A stretch of 13,839 nt of DNA from an uncultured Haloferula sp. (GCA_946885645.1 CAMPGU010000086.1:1-13839); one strand, 5' to 3'; numbered from the stretch's first letter, positions 1 through 7,210 are shown. Notes: generated from the sequence alone by a model not told the origin. Made by a program: numbers and translations.

Positions 1-3000
1 GGACCGCGCCTGTGGGTGCGCCGCTCCGGCGACGCGGTCCGGGATGCCCAGGGCACCCTGCTCCGGATCCAAGGCGCCTGGCAGGACATCACGGATCGGA
101 AGGAAGCGGAGGAATCCTCCCGCCGCCTCGCGGACCGGCTTGCCGCCACGCTGGGCAAAATCACCGACGCTTTCTTCACCTTGGACCGCGAGTGGCGCTT
201 CACCTACGTGAATTCCGAGGCGGAGCGGCTGCTGCGCCACCCGGCCGCCTCCCTGCTCGGGAAGGTGATCTGGGAGGAATTCCCGGGCATCGGCGACTCC
301 GTATTGCGCCAAGCTTGGGAGGAGGCGATGCGGCAGCAGAGCAGCGCGGTCCTCGACGAGTTCTACCATCCTCCGTTCGACGCATGGCTCGAAGTGCGGG
401 CCTATGCCTCCGATGACGGGATGGCGGTGTATTTCCGCGACGTGACGGAGCCCCGCAAATCGCGCGAACAGCTCCGCCTCCTGGAAGCCTGCGTCTCCCG
501 GATCAATGACGTCGTCATCATCACGGAGGCCTATCCGATCGACGAACCGGGACCGCGCATCGTCTTCGTGAACGATGCATTCGTCCGCCAGACCGGCTAC
601 GCGCGGGAGGAGGTCTTGGGAAAATCACCCCGGATCCTACAAGGACCGAAGACTCAGCGGACGGAGCTGGATCGCATCCGCATCGCGCTCAAGAGGGGCG
701 AGGCCTGCCGCGCGCAACTGCTGAACTACCACAAGAACGGCACGGAGATCTGGTTCGAGATCGACATTGTCCCCGTAGCGGGCGACTCCGGAGCGCCCGC
801 CTACATGGTGGCCGTGCAGCGGGACATCACCGGCCGCCAGCAATCCGAAGAAGGCGCGCGTGCCGGAGAGGAACGCTACGTCCGGCAGCGGAACGCCCTG
901 ATCGCGCTCACCGGGATCCAACCCATGGAAACCGATGATCAGGACGCCGCTTTCCGCCGGATCACCGAAGCCCACGCACGCGCGCTTGGCGTGGCCCGGG
1001 TGGGCATCTGGCGCTATACCGGGGATCGGACCGCCATCCGTTGCGCCGATCTCTACGACATGAGTTCGCACCACCACAGCAGCGGGATGGAACTGCCCGC
1101 CGCGTCGTACCCCGCTTATTTCGAAGCTCTCGAGGAGATGGACGTGATCGCGGTGGAAAACGCCCTCGCCGATCCGCGGACCCGCGATTTCCACAAAACG
1201 TATCTGCGGCCGCTGGGCATTACCTCGATGCTCGACGCGCCGATCCATGTCGGCGGGCATGTGGACGGCGTGCTTTGCAGCGAACATGTGGGACCGCCGC
1301 GGCTGTGGACCGGGGATGAGAAAACCTTCGCCGCCGCGGTGGCGAACGTGGTGTCGCTTTCCCTGGAAGCCACCGAGCGCCGCAAAGCGGAAGAGGCGGT
1401 AAGGGAAATCCAGCGCCGCTTCGAGATCGTCGCGCGCGCCACCAATGACGCCGTGTGGGACTGGGACCTGACGACGGACGAGATCTGGTGGAGCGAAGGC
1501 TTCGAGACGCTCTTCGGCTACCGCCGTGACAAGATCGGAAGCTCCAGCGCCTCGCGGACGAGCCGCATCCACCCCGACGATGCCGAGCGGGTCGTCTCCG
1601 CCATCCGCTCCCGGATCGGAGGCGCGGGCGAAGCTTGGGCGGGCGAATACCGCTTCCTGAAAGCCGACGGCACGTACGCCTATGTCCTGGACCGGGGTTT
1701 CGTGGTCCGCGACGGCAGCGGCAAGGCGGTGCGGATGGTGGGTGGAATGACCGATATCACCTCCCGGAAAAAGGCGGAACTGGACCTCGCCCGCTTGAAC
1801 CGTGCGCTCAAGATGCTGAGCTCCTGCAACGAGGCGGTGACCCGGGCGGAAGGCGAGGAGGATTTGCTCACCAGGATCTGCCGCGTGGCCGTGGAGACGG
1901 GCGGCTATCGCATGGCTTGGGTGGGCTACGCGCTGGACGACCCCGAGCGTTCCGTGAAGCCGATGGCCTTCGCCGGGGTGGAAAACGGCTATTTAAGCGA
2001 GATCCGCCTTTCCTGGGATGAGAATTCGCCGACCGGCCAAGGTCCCGGAGGGAGGAGCATCCGCTCGGGACAGGCCGTGGTTTGCGAAAACGTGGAGGCC
2101 GACGACACCTTCTTCCACTGGGTCGGAGCCGCGCTGGCCCGCGACTACCGGAGCGTCATCTGCCTGCCTCTACGGAGCGGAGAGCGGACCTTCGGCTTCC
2201 TGGGTCTCTACGGCTCCGAGATCCGGAGCGTGGGCGCGGACGAGATCAAGCTGCTCCAGGAGCTGGCGGACGATCTGGCACTGGGAATCGGCACGATCCG
2301 CTCGCGCTTGGAACGCCAGCGGACGGAGGACGTGGTGCTGAAGGTGGCTCAGTCGGTCTCCAGCGGGACCGGCACGGAGTTCTTCAATCTCCTCACGCTC
2401 AATATGGTGGAAGCCCTGGGAGCCCACGGGGGCCTCATCGGGAGCCTGGATGAGAAGACCTTGGAAATCACCACCCTCTCTTTCGTGCTGGAGGGAAAGC
2501 TGATGGACAACGTGACCTACGGGCTCGCGGGAACGCCCTGCGAGAATGTGAGCGAGGGCACCGCCTGCGTTTTCGACCGAGGCGTCCAGGAGCTTTTCCC
2601 TGAAGATCATCTGTTGGTTTATTACGGCGTCCAGGCTTACGCGGGGATTCCCCTCTTCGACCGCGGCGGTTCCGTTGCAGGGATCATGGTTGTCTTCTTT
2701 TCCTCGCCTCTTGAGGAGAAGGCCTTGGTCCAGTCCACCCTTCAGATCTTTGCCGCACGCGCGGCGGCAGAGTTGGACCGGCAGGTCGCGGATGCCCACA
2801 TCCGGGAACAGGCGTCGCTCCTGGACCGGGCGCGGGACGCCATCCTCGTCCGCGGGCTCGACCACCGGATTTCCTACTGGAACAAGAGCGCGGAACGCCT
2901 CTACGGCTGGGGCCACCGCGAGGTCATGGGACGGTCCGTGGAGGGGCTTCTCCACCGGGACGCGGAGGCTTTCCGGAAGGCCACGGCGGAGGTCATCCGT

Positions 3001-4299
3001 ACCGGCGAGTGGACCGGCGAACTCGTCCAGTATGACCGAGACGGCCGCGAACTCGTCGTGGAAGGAAGATGGACCCTGCTCCGCGGCCCCGACGATGCGC
3101 CGAAGAATATCCTCTGCATCAATACCGACATCACCGAGCACAAACGCCTGGAGCAACAATTCCTGAGATCCCAGCGGCTCGAGAGCATCGGCACGCTGGC
3201 GGGCGGGATCGCCCATGACCTCAACAACGTCCTGGCACCGATCAGCATGTCGATCGAACTGCTCCAATCGGACGTGAGCACCGAGCGCGGCCACGAACTG
3301 CTGGCGACTCTTTCCGCCAGTGCCAAGCGCGGGGCGGAAATGGTGAATCAGGTGCTGTCTTTCGCACGGGGCATGGAAGGACGCCGGGTGGAACTGAGCC
3401 CCCGCCACCTGATCGGGGACGTCGAAAGGATCGTCCGCGATACCTTCCCGAAAAACATCGCGATGCGCGCGCAGGTGCCTCAAGCGCTCTGGGCCATCAC
3501 CGGGGACCCCACCCAGCTCCACCAGGTGCTGCTCAACCTCTGCGTGAATGCCCGGGACGCCATGCCGGAGGGAGGGGAGATCGTCATCACGGCGGAGAAT
3601 GTCGAGTTGGATGGCCGCTTCACGGCATCCGAGCCTTCGGTGAAGCCGGGACCGCACGTCTTGATCCGGGTGGAGGACACCGGCCACGGCATCCCCGCGA
3701 AGCTGCTCGACAAGATTTTCGAACCTTTTTTCACCACCAAGGAAGTCGGCAAAGGCACCGGCTTGGGCCTTTCCACCTCTCTGGCCATCGTCAAAAGCCA
3801 CGGAGGCTTCATCCGGGCGGCCAGCGCGCACGGCAGGGGCTCCTGTTTCCTGATCGTGCTGCCCGCGCTCCCCGTGGCGGCGGAGGCGGTGCCGGACCGG
3901 GGAAAGCTGGACCTGCCACGCGGGCGCGGCGAGACGGTGCTGGTGGTGGACGACGAGCCCTCGATCCGCCGCATCACGAGACACATGCTGGAGTCCTTCG
4001 GCTACCGGGTGCGGGTGGCCGCCGATGGCATGGAGGCGGTGGAGATCTTCCGCCGGCACAGCGGAGAAATCTCCGTAGTCGTCACGGACATGATGATGCC
4101 GGGGATGGAGGGGTCGGCAACGATCCGCGCCCTCGCGGAGATCGATCCGCAAGTGCGGGTAATTGCGGCCAGCGGGATCAGCAACAAAGAGGCGGCGGCG
4201 AGGGAAGCGGGAGAATGCGTCCGCGCTTTCGTGCCCAAGCCCTTCACAGCGGAAGCCCTGCTCCGGGCCTTGGAAATCTCCCTCGCCCGGCAGGAGTAA
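1..4299 (+). CDS. Multi-sensor hybrid histidine kinase (5' partial)
   Basis: Autophosphorylating sensor kinase with its own receiver; the frame is open to the left edge, so the N-terminus is missing. Counting residues from base 1, the visible order is: end of a PAS/PAC domain (1-35), PAS (45-150), LOV-like PAS (155-280), GAF (295-455), PAS (470-590), a second GAF of the WVGYA / YRSVICLPL type (600-770), a third GAF (777-930), PAS (938-1050), HisKA (1055-1125) with phospho-accepting His1072 in GGIAHDLNN, HATPase (1160-1290) with N box NLCVNARDAM, G1 VEDTGHGIP and G2 GKGTGLGLS, and REC (1310-1430) with DDE, phospho-acceptor Asp1363 and Lys1413. No membrane segment is visible, so a cytosolic sensor is likely. 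No Hpt domain is seen. The LOV-like domain has Pro210 where photoactive LOV domains have the flavin-binding Cys. The regulator starting 96 nt downstream is the likely partner, by position only. Confidence 0.96.
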   Translation, partial: GPRLWVRRSGDAVRDAQGTLLRIQGAWQDITDRKEAEESSRRLADRLAATLGKITDAFFTLDREWRFTYVNSEAERLLRHPAASLLGKVIWEEFPGIGDSVLRQAWEEAMRQQSSAVLDEFYHPPFDAWLEVRAYASDDGMAVYFRDVTEPRKSREQLRLLEACVSRINDVVIITEAYPIDEPGPRIVFVNDAFVRQTGYAREEVLGKSPRILQGPKTQRTELDRIRIALKRGEACRAQLLNYHKNGTEIWFEIDIVPVAGDSGAPAYMVAVQRDITGRQQSEEGARAGEERYVRQRNALIALTGIQPMETDDQDAAFRRITEAHARALGVARVGIWRYTGDRTAIRCADLYDMSSHHHSSGMELPAASYPAYFEALEEMDVIAVENALADPRTRDFHKTYLRPLGITSMLDAPIHVGGHVDGVLCSEHVGPPRLWTGDEKTFAAAVANVVSLSLEATERRKAEEAVREIQRRFEIVARATNDAVWDWDLTTDEIWWSEGFETLFGYRRDKIGSSSASRTSRIHPDDAERVVSAIRSRIGGAGEAWAGEYRFLKADGTYAYVLDRGFVVRDGSGKAVRMVGGMTDITSRKKAELDLARLNRALKMLSSCNEAVTRAEGEEDLLTRICRVAVETGGYRMAWVGYALDDPERSVKPMAFAGVENGYLSEIRLSWDENSPTGQGPGGRSIRSGQAVVCENVEADDTFFHWVGAALARDYRSVICLPLRSGERTFGFLGLYGSEIRSVGADEIKLLQELADDLALGIGTIRSRLERQRTEDVVLKVAQSVSSGTGTEFFNLLTLNMVEALGAHGGLIGSLDEKTLEITTLSFVLEGKLMDNVTYGLAGTPCENVSEGTACVFDRGVQELFPEDHLLVYYGVQAYAGIPLFDRGGSVAGIMVVFFSSPLEEKALVQSTLQIFAARAAAELDRQVADAHIREQASLLDRARDAILVRGLDHRISYWNKSAERLYGWGHREVMGRSVEGLLHRDAEAFRKATAEVIRTGEWTGELVQYDRDGRELVVEGRWTLLRGPDDAPKNILCINTDITEHKRLEQQFLRSQRLESIGTLAGGIAHDLNNVLAPISMSIELLQSDVSTERGHELLATLSASAKRGAEMVNQVLSFARGMEGRRVELSPRHLIGDVERIVRDTFPKNIAMRAQVPQALWAITGDPTQLHQVLLNLCVNARDAMPEGGEIVITAENVELDGRFTASEPSVKPGPHVLIRVEDTGHGIPAKLLDKIFEPFFTTKEVGKGTGLGLSTSLAIVKSHGGFIRAASAHGRGSCFLIVLPALPVAAEAVPDRGKLDLPRGRGETVLVVDDEPSIRRITRHMLESFGYRVRVAADGMEAVEIFRRHSGEISVVVTDMMMPGMEGSATIRALAEIDPQVRVIAASGISNKEAAAREAGECVRAFVPKPFTAEALLRALEISLARQE

Positions 4300-4330
4300 A
4301 CCCGCCCCAAGGAAACACGGGGTGGTAACA

Positions 4331-4346
4331 TTACGTATTCACGTAA
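4331..4346. promoter_or_regulatory. Inverted repeat upstream of the NtrC-type regulator
   Basis: TTACGT-ATTC-ACGTAA is a perfect 6-bp inverted repeat with a 4-nt spacer. It lies in an AT-richer patch between the kinase stop and the regulator start, 50 nt before the ATG at 4396. A dimeric regulator, possibly the regulator itself, could bind here. No convincing -35/-10 or -24/-12 pair was found beside it. That it is an operator is inference. Confidence 0.3.
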
Positions 4347-4395
4347 ATCTTCACACTGGACACTATCTCCTGAGCGTTGACCTTCACTGTCGCTG

Positions 4396-5757
4396 ATGCC
4401 CCGTTACCCTGAGGATACCCCTAATCTGCTTCTCGTGGATGACGACGACACGATCCAGCGACTGTTGGCAATGGCAGCGAAAGATCAGGGGTGGCGACCA
4501 TTTTCTGCGTTCACCGGACAAGGCGCCCTGGAGGCTTTGAGCGAAGGGATTAGGGCGGTCGTTCTCGACCACGGCCTTCCCGATATGGACGGATTGGAGA
4601 CGCTGCTGCGCATCCGTGAGCGAATCCCCGATGTCCCGGTGATCATGCTCACCGGCCTCAACGATGCCGAGACCGCAGTGCGGGCCTTGCGCGCGGGGGC
4701 AGCCGATTACCTGACGAAGCCTTTTGAGCTCAAGCGCTTGTTTGATTTGCTCCAAGGATTTAGGCGGGAGAAGAAAGAAGAGCCGGCAACCAAGCCCGTC
4801 ACGGCGACCGGCTCCCTCGGCAAAGGAACGGCCAGCCTCAAGAGCTCCAGCGCGAGGGTGCGCGAACTCCTGCGGCAGCTTGAAAAAGCGGCCGCGCTCG
4901 ACAGCACGATCCTGCTGACCGGGGAGAGCGGAACGGGCAAAACGTATTTTGCGAGGGAGATCCACCGCCTGAGCCCTCGCGCCGGCGAAGATTTCATCAC
5001 GGTAAGTTGTCCGGCGCTGCCGCGGGAACTGCTGGAATCCGAGCTTTTCGGCCACGAACGCGGTGCCTTCACCGGGGCGACCGCTTCCCGGGCGGGACGC
5101 TTCGAACAAGCCTCGAAAGGCACGCTCTTCCTCGACGAGATCGGGGATCTGCCGGCGGAGCTGCAGCCGAAGCTGCTCAACGTCCTGCAAGATCGCGAGT
5201 TCTTCCGGGTCGGCGGAAACAAGCTGCTGAAGACCGCCACGCGGGTGATTGCAGCCACCAACGTGGATCTCCGCGCACGGGTGGAAGCTGGAAACTTCCG
5301 GGAGGATCTCTACTACCGGTTGAATATCATCGAGCTGCACGTGCCTTCCCTGCGCGAGCGCAAGGAGGACATCCCCGAGCTGTCGGCGGAGATCCTCGCA
5401 AAGATCGCGCAGCGCCGCGGGGTCGGCACCTGGTCGCTTAGCCCTGCTGCCATTGCGGCGATGCTTGATTTCGATTGGCCGGGGAATGTCCGGCAACTCG
5501 AGAACGTGCTGGAACGAGCCACCGCCTTTACAGACGAGAGCGAGCTGCAGGATGTCGATTTGATTCCGCTTCTGGAAACCCGCCGGGAAAGCCCCGGAGC
5601 CTCCTCCGGACGTTCTCTCACCCTACAGGAATTGGAGCGGGACGCCTTTATCCAGACGTATCACAGGAGCGGCAGGAACAAGGCCCGGACCGCGCGGGAA
5701 CTCGGGATCTCGGAACGCTCGGTTTACAACCTCCTGGAGCGTCACGGCCTGAAATAA
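4396..5757 (+). CDS. NtrC-family sigma54-dependent response regulator
   Basis: Two-component regulator that activates sigma54 RNA polymerase from distant sites; 453 aa. Domains: REC 10-120 with acidic cluster D15-D18, phospho-acceptor Asp58 in [12 protein letters not shown], Thr86 and Lys108; AAA+ 145-375 with Walker A GESGTGKT (176-183), the complete sigma54-contact loop GAFTGA (223-228), Walker [10 protein letters not shown] (242-250), [10 protein letters not shown] (301-310) with the likely arginine fingers, and [10 protein letters not shown] (361-370); Fis-type helix-turn-helix 408-453 ([19 protein letters not shown]). All catalytic motifs are intact, so it should be a true sigma54 activator. 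The ATG at 4396 gives the usual short lead into REC, although no clear Shine-Dalgarno precedes it. It follows the hybrid kinase by 96 nt and sits just upstream of two sigma54-type promoters (5970-5986, 7022-7038), its most obvious candidate targets. Confidence 0.97.
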   Translation: MPRYPEDTPNLLLVDDDDTIQRLLAMAAKDQGWRPFSAFTGQGALEALSEGIRAVVLDHGLPDMDGLETLLRIRERIPDVPVIMLTGLNDAETAVRALRAGAADYLTKPFELKRLFDLLQGFRREKKEEPATKPVTATGSLGKGTASLKSSSARVRELLRQLEKAAALDSTILLTGESGTGKTYFAREIHRLSPRAGEDFITVSCPALPRELLESELFGHERGAFTGATASRAGRFEQASKGTLFLDEIGDLPAELQPKLLNVLQDREFFRVGGNKLLKTATRVIAATNVDLRARVEAGNFREDLYYRLNIIELHVPSLRERKEDIPELSAEILAKIAQRRGVGTWSLSPAAIAAMLDFDWPGNVRQLENVLERATAFTDESELQDVDLIPLLETRRESPGASSGRSLTLQELERDAFIQTYHRSGRNKARTARELGISERSVYNLLERHGLK

Positions 5758-5969
5758 CGAGGCTCCCGGAAGGCGGTTCCCCGTATCGCGACCGGGCAAA
5801 ATTCCCGCCGCGCTTCGGTCCTTAGGATCCAAGTAGAGTTCCGAAACATTGCATGAATTTCATGGTCTCCTGAAATACTTGCAGAGATGATAAGTTGAGT
5901 CCTTCGACTCAAAAGCACGTCTTTTGTCTCATTTAGTTGAACATGAGTGGCTCGCGGATGTCGGTATTG
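5758..5969. other. Gene-free upstream region of copy A
   Basis: No plausible gene was seen between the regulator stop and the first sigma54-type promoter. From about 5820 the DNA is much richer in A+T than its surroundings. It holds two inverted repeats, CATGAA-T-TTCATG (5852-5864) and TTGAGTC-CTTC-GACTCAA (5895-5912), about 60 to 120 nt upstream of the -24 element. That is where bound sigma54 activators usually sit. No convincing terminator was found directly after the regulator gene. Confidence 0.5.
5895..5912. promoter_or_regulatory. Candidate activator (enhancer) site, inverted repeat
   Basis: TTGAGTC-CTTC-GACTCAA is a perfect 7-bp inverted repeat with a 4-nt spacer, ending 59 nt before the GG of the sigma54-type promoter at 5970-5986. 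Dimeric Fis-type HTH activators of the NtrC family bind such dyads. It could also act as a weak hairpin in RNA, but no U-run follows at once. The same dyad is not present upstream of copy B, which weakens the assignment. Confidence 0.3.
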
Positions 5970-5986
5970 TTGGCATGGCGAATGCC
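5970..5986 (+). promoter_or_regulatory. Sigma54-type -24/-12 promoter, copy A
   Basis: TTGGCATGGCGAATGCC matches the sigma54 consensus (TTGGCACG-N4-TTGC) closely. It has TGGCA at -24, GG (5972-5973) and GC (5984-5985) with exactly 10 nt between, and ATGC instead of TTGC at -12. Predicted transcription start is about 5996-5997, at the beginning of the first conserved hairpin. The same element lies at the same distance before copy B, while the 9 nt between promoter and RNA differ. The arms GGCAT/ATGCC could also pair as a 5-bp hairpin, which is the alternative reading. Confidence 0.65.
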
Positions 5987-5995
5987 GCACGACCC

Positions 5996-6101
5996 ATGTT
6001 CTCTGGGGGGAGAACATGGAGCCGCGAGGCTCCGCTATCCAATACACCAACCCGCCGGGCGAGCGATCTCCACGAGGTCCCCCCGGCGGGGAGGCGTGTA
6101 T
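5996..6101 (+). ncRNA. Structured RNA, copy A (unrecognised family)
   Basis: Three hairpins in order. P2 5995-6018: 9-bp stem CATGTTCTC/GAGAACATG with loop TGGGGG. P3 6018-6033: GGAGCC/GGCTCC closing a GCGA tetraloop; it shares G6018 with the last pair of P2. P4 6042-6101: outer ATACAC/GTGTAT, inner 9-bp CCCGCCGGG/CCCGGCGGG, apical GATCTC/GAGGTC over a CAC loop. All three recur in copy B with compensatory changes, and a U-G wobble at 6067/6077 favours + strand RNA. The start is predicted from the sigma54-type promoter. No intrinsic terminator follows, so the transcript probably runs into the gene at 6151 as a leader of about 155 nt, or is processed. I do not recognise the family. Confidence 0.65.
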
Positions 6102-6150
6102 CCGTAGCAGGCTCCTCCCGCGGGGACCGCAACGTCACGCACCTCCCTCA

Positions 6151-6780
6151 ATGCAAAGGCTCCACCCCCTTCCTGCAACGCCGCCGCTTCCGGTTACGGC
6201 CGTCCTCACGGTGATCGACGAAGACGCCGCCCCGGCACGCAGACCAGCCGCCGCGAAGACCTCTATCCTGGAGGTGATGCCTTCACCCGCCCCCCGAACG
6301 ACAGCCAAAGTAGTCAATCGCGCTGACGATCCTTTCGAAGACGACATCACCGCCACCACCCGCACCGGCCCCCGGATCTCCGGAGAGCTGGATTTCGGGC
6401 CCCGGAGCCATCATCTGCCGCAGTTCGTGCCCCTCCAGCCGGAGGTCTTCCTCACAGGCCGGGATCCATGGTCGGTGCGTTCCGTGCCGGACCTGCTTCG
6501 CAACTATCTTCCCGAGCTGAGCATCTCGGCGGGGCTGGTGACCGGTTGTGGCTTCGCCGCGGGCCGCATCGCCCACCACTTCCTCGATATGATCGAGGTG
6601 CCGTGGATCGTTGCGGTTTATCTGGCTCTCTACCTCCTGAACCTCGCCTCATTGTATTTCGGAGCGAAAGGCAGGTCCTCGTTGGAGGCGAAGGAGAGCT
6701 TCAGGGCGATGCTCCTTTGGTGCTTCTTGCTCTGCATACCTCACATCGTGGCCTTCGCCATCCTCCGGACGGGAGCTTGA
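6151..6780 (+). CDS. Small membrane protein of unknown function
   Basis: Not recognised; 209 aa from the ATG at 6151. Residues 1-80 are Pro/Ala/Thr-rich and probably disordered. Hydrophobic segments follow at about 123-145 (weak), 150-171 and 184-206, so the C-terminal half should lie in the membrane, perhaps with a cytosolic N-terminal tail. G+C-rich third positions support coding. The start is uncertain: 6151 has no Shine-Dalgarno; ATG 6277 has GGAGGTG directly against it with no spacing; ATG 6016, in the same open frame, follows GGGGGGAG closely but lies inside conserved hairpin P2. The gene lies between the two structured-RNA modules, and copy A would form its leader, so sigma54-dependent expression is a reasonable inference. 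Confidence 0.7.
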   Translation: MQRLHPLPATPPLPVTAVLTVIDEDAAPARRPAAAKTSILEVMPSPAPRTTAKVVNRADDPFEDDITATTRTGPRISGELDFGPRSHHLPQFVPLQPEVFLTGRDPWSVRSVPDLLRNYLPELSISAGLVTGCGFAAGRIAHHFLDMIEVPWIVAVYLALYLLNLASLYFGAKGRSSLEAKESFRAMLLWCFLLCIPHIVAFAILRTGA

Positions 6781-7021
6781 GCGGGCCCTCCGCCCTCCTA
6801 CCTGTGGCCCTGGGCTTGGATGAAGGCATCTTCCACCGGGCGCGACCGTTTCCGGCTGCCCCGGGGATGCCCCCGGATGAGAAAATTGGATGGAATTGGC
6901 CTGAAGAATTTTCACTTTCCTTGAATTTTTTGCGGGCAAAAATATACGCTAGGGATGATCGATCTTTGCGACCCGACGCCGTTTGCGCTTACAATCAATT
7001 GTTTATGCATCAGCGCGCACA
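6781..7021. other. Gene-free upstream region of copy B
   Basis: No plausible gene. The first 110 nt are GC-rich; about 6885-7010 is AT-rich, as upstream of copy A. The AT-rich part holds TTTTTGC-GG-GCAAAAA (6927-6942), three copies of TTTGCG (6929, 6965, 6982) and ACAAT-CA-ATTGT (6991-7002). These are candidate activator or IHF-type sites for the promoter at 7022-7038. Confidence 0.45.
6927..6942. promoter_or_regulatory. Candidate activator site, inverted repeat
   Basis: TTTTTGC-GG-GCAAAAA is a perfect 7-bp inverted repeat with a 2-nt spacer, ending 81 nt before the GG of the sigma54-type promoter of copy B. The distance suits an upstream activator site. Its sequence differs from the dyad ahead of copy A, so a shared activator is not shown. 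Confidence 0.3.
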
Positions 7022-7038
7022 TTGGCATGGGGGATGCC
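7022..7038 (+). promoter_or_regulatory. Sigma54-type -24/-12 promoter, copy B
   Basis: TTGGCATGGGGGATGCC has GG at 7024-7025 and GC at 7036-7037 with exactly 10 nt between, as sigma54 requires. It differs from the copy A promoter at only two internal positions. Predicted transcription start is about 7048-7049, again at the first base of the conserved hairpin block. The -12 element reads ATGC rather than TTGC. Confidence 0.65.
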
Positions 7039-7047
7039 ATTGCTTAG

Positions 7048-7210
7048 ATGTTCTCTGGGGGGAGAACACAGGGGCCTGAGAAACCCCGCTTATCCAATAC
7101 AACCACCCGCCGGGTGCGCGATCTCCTCTGGAGATTCCCCCGGCGGGAGTTGTATTGGTATGGTTTCAAAATTAAAACGCCCTCTCCCGATCACCGGGAG
7201 AGGGCGTTTT
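7048..7210 (+). ncRNA. Structured small RNA, copy B, with its own terminator
   Basis: Predicted free-standing RNA of about 160 nt. P2 7049-7068: TGTTCTC/GAGAACA with loop TGGGGG. P3 7071-7087: GGGG/CCCC with a 9-nt loop. P4 7094-7158: perfect 10-bp outer stem CCAATACAAC/GTTGTATTGG, inner 9-bp CCCGCCGGG/CCCGGCGGG, apical GATCTCC/GGAGATT over TCT. Compared with copy A, P3 shows A-U to G-C, P4 shows C-G (6047/6096) to A-U (7102/7150), and apical pairs alternate between Watson-Crick and G-U. It ends at the intrinsic terminator 7174-7210. The next gene is on the other strand, so this is not a leader. Target and partner protein are unknown. Confidence 0.7.
7174..7210. terminator. Strong bidirectional intrinsic terminator
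   Basis: Perfect 16-bp inverted repeat (7174-7189 and 7195-7210) with loop ATCAC; it begins with AAAA and ends with TTTT, so it has a U-tract in both directions. It can end RNA copy B on the + strand and the rlpA-like transcript (stop at 7242) on the - strand. Confidence 0.9.

Noticed and set aside
2170..4152. Long minus-strand open frame of about 660 codons inside the hybrid kinase.
   Set aside because: It is a frame shadow common in high-GC DNA: the + strand frame carries complete, ordered kinase motifs, and the minus-strand translation shows no recognisable domain.
4302..4325. GC-rich hairpin CCGCCCC/GGGGTGG just after the hybrid-kinase stop.
   Set aside because: It has a G-T pair and a 10-nt loop, and TAACATT rather than a T-run follows, so it is not a convincing terminator.
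5947..6150. Upstream extension of the small membrane-protein frame as coding sequence.
   Set aside because: It runs through the sigma54-type element and the conserved hairpins, its translation is an unstructured Pro/Arg/Gly mix, and the corresponding stretch in copy B has no start codon. Only ATG 6016 is kept as an alternative.
6966..6995. Sigma70-like pair TTGCGA-N18-TACAAT upstream of RNA copy B, and another pair TTGAAT-N16-TATACG at 6921-6948.
   Set aside because: Matches are partial, are not repeated ahead of copy A, and would start the transcript before the conserved block. The sigma54-type element is shared by both copies at fixed spacing. They remain possible secondary promoters.
5970..7158. 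The two repeats as ends of an insertion sequence or other transposon.
   Set aside because: They are direct, not inverted; no transposase lies between or beside them, no target-site duplication was seen, and the differences follow base pairing. A duplicated RNA gene fits better.
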